Origin: Roseimaritima sp.
GTDB lineage: Bacteria; Planctomycetota; Planctomycetia; Pirellulales; Pirellulaceae
DNA: 7,675 nt
Reading direction: 5' to 3'
Assembly: GCA_007124075.1 (NCBI GenBank)
Contig: SLFV01000561.1
Location: forward strand, 1 to 7,675
Position 1 is the stretch's first letter. The number at the start of each line of letters is the position of its first letter. The notes below the pieces were generated by a model. It was not told the DNA's origin, did no database searches, and worked only from the letters and a program-made list of their open reading frames with translations. This document shows positions 5,059 to 7,675 of this stretch, piece after piece. The translations under genes and the position numbers were made by a program.

Positions 5059-7675
5059 CTAATCGATATAGCGAAATTCGTTGGTGGCAAACAGTGCTTG
5101 GCAGAAACTGGCCCACGTTTGCAGGCGTCGCTGGTCGGAATCGGGGGTCTGTCGGTATAACGCTTGTTCAATCCCTGCCAGGTAGCCCAGTGCCGATTCG
5201 GTTTCTGCGGGGCGGGGGGCACGGGCCAATGCGCATTGGAAGGCAAGCTGAACTCGCACCCGATCATCATGGTCAGAGGCACCGAGCAAGCGGGTTGCCA
5301 GCACGTGCGATTGTTCCACGACAAAGTCACTGTTGAGCAGAAACAGCGACTGGGTGGGCAGGATCGTAGTTTCGCGTTGTCCCTGCACTGACACACCATC
5401 GGGCAGATCAAACGCGGCCAGTTCGTGGGTCGGAGCATGCCGCAGCAGGCACAGGTAAACGCTTCGATGTCGGTGGGGCCGATGCAAACTGGCAGCATGA
5501 TGTGGTGGTTTGTTGATCAAAACATCCAGGTCCGCGATCGCGGATTGTTGTCCGGGCGAGTAATCCAGCGAGCCGCTGGCATGCAGCAAACGGTCGCGCA
5601 AGGTTTCCGCATCCAGGCGGCGGCGTACGTGGCGTGCGAACAATCGGTTGTCGGGATCGGACGCGAACCGTTCGGGGTCCGCGTGGCTGTGCAATTGGTA
5701 GGTGCGTGACAACACGATGCTGCGGATCAGTTTTTTGATGGACCAATCGTTATGGACAAAACGATTCGCCAAATGGTCCAGCAGTTCGGGATGCGATGGG
5801 CGGGCCCCGTAGACCCCAAAGTCGTCCGGCGTCGCTACCAGGGCTTGTCCAAACAAGTTCAGCCAGACGCGATTGGTCATCACCCGTGCCGTCTGCGGGT
5901 GCCCCGGTTGGGTCAGCCAGCGGGCGAACTGCAGCCGGCCGCTTTGCTGGGGATCGACCATCATCGCTTCGAGAACCGGGGCATTGCCCTGGGAGCGTGT
6001 TGCAGTTTGCGGGGAAACCGTTGCAGCGAGGTGCTGATACGCGGACAGACCGCCGCGTCGGACTTCCGCCCCCAACTTGCGACCTTCGCCGTTGATATGA
6101 ATTTTCGTATTTGCGACATTGACTCTATCGCGCACGCCCATCGCCAGACCTGTTATGCCAGCCGGCTGAATTCCTTTGGGTTGCCCCGAGGCGTCGTGCA
6201 AAGCAACCGCTTCGTCGTTGGTTAGCGGACGATCAAAAATCGCGACATGCCCCAGATTACCGGACAGCGGAGCAAAATCATCACTGCGGTTGGCCAGGCA
6301 AAAATCAGTGGACCGGCCAAAAGTCGCCGCCAACGTCCCTTCCAGTTCAAGCCGCCCGTTCAGCAGGAGACGAATCTGTTTTCCGTCGCGAACCAGGACG
6401 ACATGGTTCCACGAATCGGGTGGAATCACCGTGGAACCGGGTACCGATTGCTTCCGTTGATTGCCGTTGAACAAAAACAGTTTGCCGCTGCGGGATTTGT
6501 CGTGACTGCCGCCGATCCCCAAGTGGTCACCGGGCAGCGTCTTATCCCCCAGCGGAGCCCGCGAGAACAAGTAGGCGGTGATCGGGCGATCGAGCAAACC
6601 GACGGAATTTTTGAACCACAGAGAAACGCTGTAAGCCTCGCCAGGCTGGGGAAACGAACCAGTGATGGTCGTCCCCTTCACCGCAGCGAATTCCTCCGGG
6701 GTGTGCGTCGCCGCTGGCTGGACCTTCAGGCCGTCTTCCGTTTCGTCGGGCTGGATGTCCAGGCGATGGCTGATCAGCGGGCCAAGACGATCGATTGCAT
6801 CGGAGTACGACGGAGGCAATGTCGGGGGCGAACTGCGATCGTGCGGTGCGGATTGGTCGGGCAACCGCGAAACCAATTCGTGCAGGGGTGTCGGAGGCGC
6901 GGTCAATTTTTCGTTTGCCGCCGCCCCGTACAGGGTTTCGGTGCTAGCAAAGATTCCCGCCAACGCATAATAGTCGCTCATCGGGATCGGATCGTGTTTA
7001 TGATCATGGCAGCGGGCACAGGCGACGCTAAGCCCGATCACGGCGGTACAGACAGCGTTGATCTGATCATCGACAATGTCCATGGCAAAGTCGGAGTTCA
7101 TTGCCGAGGCGGGCTTGGAACCGATCGCTAAAAACCCGGTGGCGATTAATTGGCGATTGCGTTGGGCAGCGGTTTCGTAGGGCAGCAGGTCGCCCGCAAC
7201 TTGTTCGGTGATAAAACGATCATAAGGAACGTCTTGATTGAACGCTTCGATCACATAGTCGCGATACCGCCAAGCGTGTGGGAAGGTCGCGTTACGCCCC
7301 AGGCCATCGTTGCCGTTGGATTCCCCAAAGCGTGCGACATCCAGCCAGTGGCGTCCCCAGCGAACGCCAAATTGATCGCTGGACAACAGCGCATCGACCC
7401 ACGCTTGAACCACGGTTAGCTGGGCCTCCGTTGACGGAGCGTTGCAAAACGCTGCGACAAAGTCAGCCACTTGGGCGCAAGTCGGCGGCAAGCCAATCAG
7501 GTCGTGATACAGTCGGCGAATCAGCGTGGCGGGATCGGCATCGATCGTGGGGGTCAAACCGTGACGTTCGATTGAAGCCAGCACGAAGTGATCCAGCGTG
7601 TCGCGGGGCCAATCCGCGGATTGCACGCCGGGGGGCTGGGGGTTTTGGCGAGCCTGGAAGGACCACAGTTTCTCA
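5059..7675 (-). CDS. DUF1549 / LamG / DUF1553 planctomycete protein, N-terminus cut by window edge
   Basis: The frame is open from the window edge to a TAG at 5061-5059, giving 871 visible residues. A GTG at 7626 is not the start: the 16 codons before it (7674-7627) still encode family sequence, including WSFQ. Counting from the first full codon (7674), the DUF1549 (PSCyt2) domain runs from DWPRDTLDHFVL (21-32) to about 250. It includes LIRRLYHDLIGLPPT (51-65) and one CxxCH haem-type motif, CARCH at 219-223. A concanavalin/LamG-like domain follows at about 324-497 (VSLWFKN, DSWNHVVLVRDGKQIRLLLNG, GHVAIFDRPLT). DUF1553 (PSD1) covers about 506-871, with RVMTNRVWLNLFGQALVATPDDFG near 597-620, QGQRETTILPTQSLFLLN, and the usual end FCQALFATNEFRYID. 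Such proteins normally also carry an export signal and often a PSCyt1 cytochrome-like domain, which would lie beyond the edge. Function is unknown; the haem motif suggests redox or haem binding (inference). It pairs with the downstream DUF1501 gene. Confidence 0.93.
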   Translation of the reverse strand, partial: EKLWSFQARQNPQPPGVQSADWPRDTLDHFVLASIERHGLTPTIDADPATLIRRLYHDLIGLPPTCAQVADFVAAFCNAPSTEAQLTVVQAWVDALLSSDQFGVRWGRHWLDVARFGESNGNDGLGRNATFPHAWRYRDYVIEAFNQDVPYDRFITEQVAGDLLPYETAAQRNRQLIATGFLAIGSKPASAMNSDFAMDIVDDQINAVCTAVIGLSVACARCHDHKHDPIPMSDYYALAGIFASTETLYGAAANEKLTAPPTPLHELVSRLPDQSAPHDRSSPPTLPPSYSDAIDRLGPLISHRLDIQPDETEDGLKVQPAATHTPEEFAAVKGTTITGSFPQPGEAYSVSLWFKNSVGLLDRPITAYLFSRAPLGDKTLPGDHLGIGGSHDKSRSGKLFLFNGNQRKQSVPGSTVIPPDSWNHVVLVRDGKQIRLLLNGRLELEGTLAATFGRSTDFCLANRSDDFAPLSGNLGHVAIFDRPLTNDEAVALHDASGQPKGIQPAGITGLAMGVRDRVNVANTKIHINGEGRKLGAEVRRGGLSAYQHLAATVSPQTATRSQGNAPVLEAMMVDPQQSGRLQFARWLTQPGHPQTARVMTNRVWLNLFGQALVATPDDFGVYGARPSHPELLDHLANRFVHNDWSIKKLIRSIVLSRTYQLHSHADPERFASDPDNRLFARHVRRRLDAETLRDRLLHASGSLDYSPGQQSAIADLDVLINKPPHHAASLHRPHRHRSVYLCLLRHAPTHELAAFDLPDGVSVQGQRETTILPTQSLFLLNSDFVVEQSHVLATRLLGASDHDDRVRVQLAFQCALARAPRPAETESALGYLAGIEQALYRQTPDSDQRRLQTWASFCQALFATNEFRYID

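Noticed and set aside
5752..6225. 157-codon plus-strand ORF
   Set aside because: It is antisense within the DUF1553/LamG region and shows no family features.
6247..7131. 294-codon plus-strand ORF opposite the DUF1549/DUF1553 gene
   Set aside because: It lies entirely antisense to a gene with clear family motifs, and its translation resembles no known family. Long antisense ORFs are expected opposite genes with this base composition.
7624..7626. GTG at 7626 as the start of the DUF1549/DUF1553 protein
   Set aside because: The same frame continues upstream to the window edge with family-typical sequence (WSFQ), so the gene is cut by the window and does not start here.

Overview
This window looks like chromosomal DNA of a planctomycete, most likely from the Pirellulaceae (Rhodopirellula-like). 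The strongest evidence is the right half. It holds a DUF1549/LamG/DUF1553 ('planctomycete cytochrome C-like' plus PSD1) protein next to a Tat-exported DUF1501 protein, a pair that is heavily amplified in planctomycetes. The left half is a Gram-negative outer-membrane / lipid A gene cluster, which fits a planctomycete with an LPS-type outer membrane. All six genes lie on the minus strand, so transcription runs from high to low coordinates. Both edges cut genes: the DUF1549/DUF1553 gene lacks its N-terminus at the right edge, and the oxidoreductase gene lacks its C-terminus at the left edge.

Layout in the direction of transcription. (1) 7675-5059, DUF1549-LamG-DUF1553 protein, N-terminus cut. 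(2) A 129-nt spacer with a weak terminator-like hairpin and a short REP-like sequence. (3) 4929-3595, DUF1501 protein with a twin-arginine signal. (4) A 341-nt gene-free stretch with a bulged stem-loop flanked by a 14/15-nt direct repeat and a weak promoter candidate. (5) 3253-2654, OmpH/Skp-like periplasmic chaperone, best started at a GTG. (6) A 160-nt spacer. (7) 2493-1615, lpxC. (8) 1595-789, lpxA, 19 nt after lpxC. (9) 789-1, a Gfo/Idh/MocA NAD(P)-dependent oxidoreductase whose ATG shares one base with the lpxA stop codon.

How the genes may work together. LpxA (UDP-GlcNAc O- or N-acyltransferase) and LpxC (deacetylase) are the first two enzymes of lipid A synthesis, and OmpH/Skp escorts outer-membrane proteins across the periplasm. 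The oxidoreductase coupled to lpxA recalls the lpxA-gnnA arrangement, in which GnnA oxidises the 3-hydroxyl of UDP-GlcNAc on the way to the 3-amino sugar used for amide-linked lipid A. This is the most interesting hypothesis here, but the aminotransferase partner (GnnB) is not in the window. The DUF1549/DUF1553 and DUF1501 proteins are probably exported partners of unknown biochemical function and look unrelated to the lipid A cluster.

I found no tRNA, rRNA, CRISPR array, insertion sequence, phage gene or recognisable defence system. Most of the window is ordinary planctomycete core or lineage-specific content.
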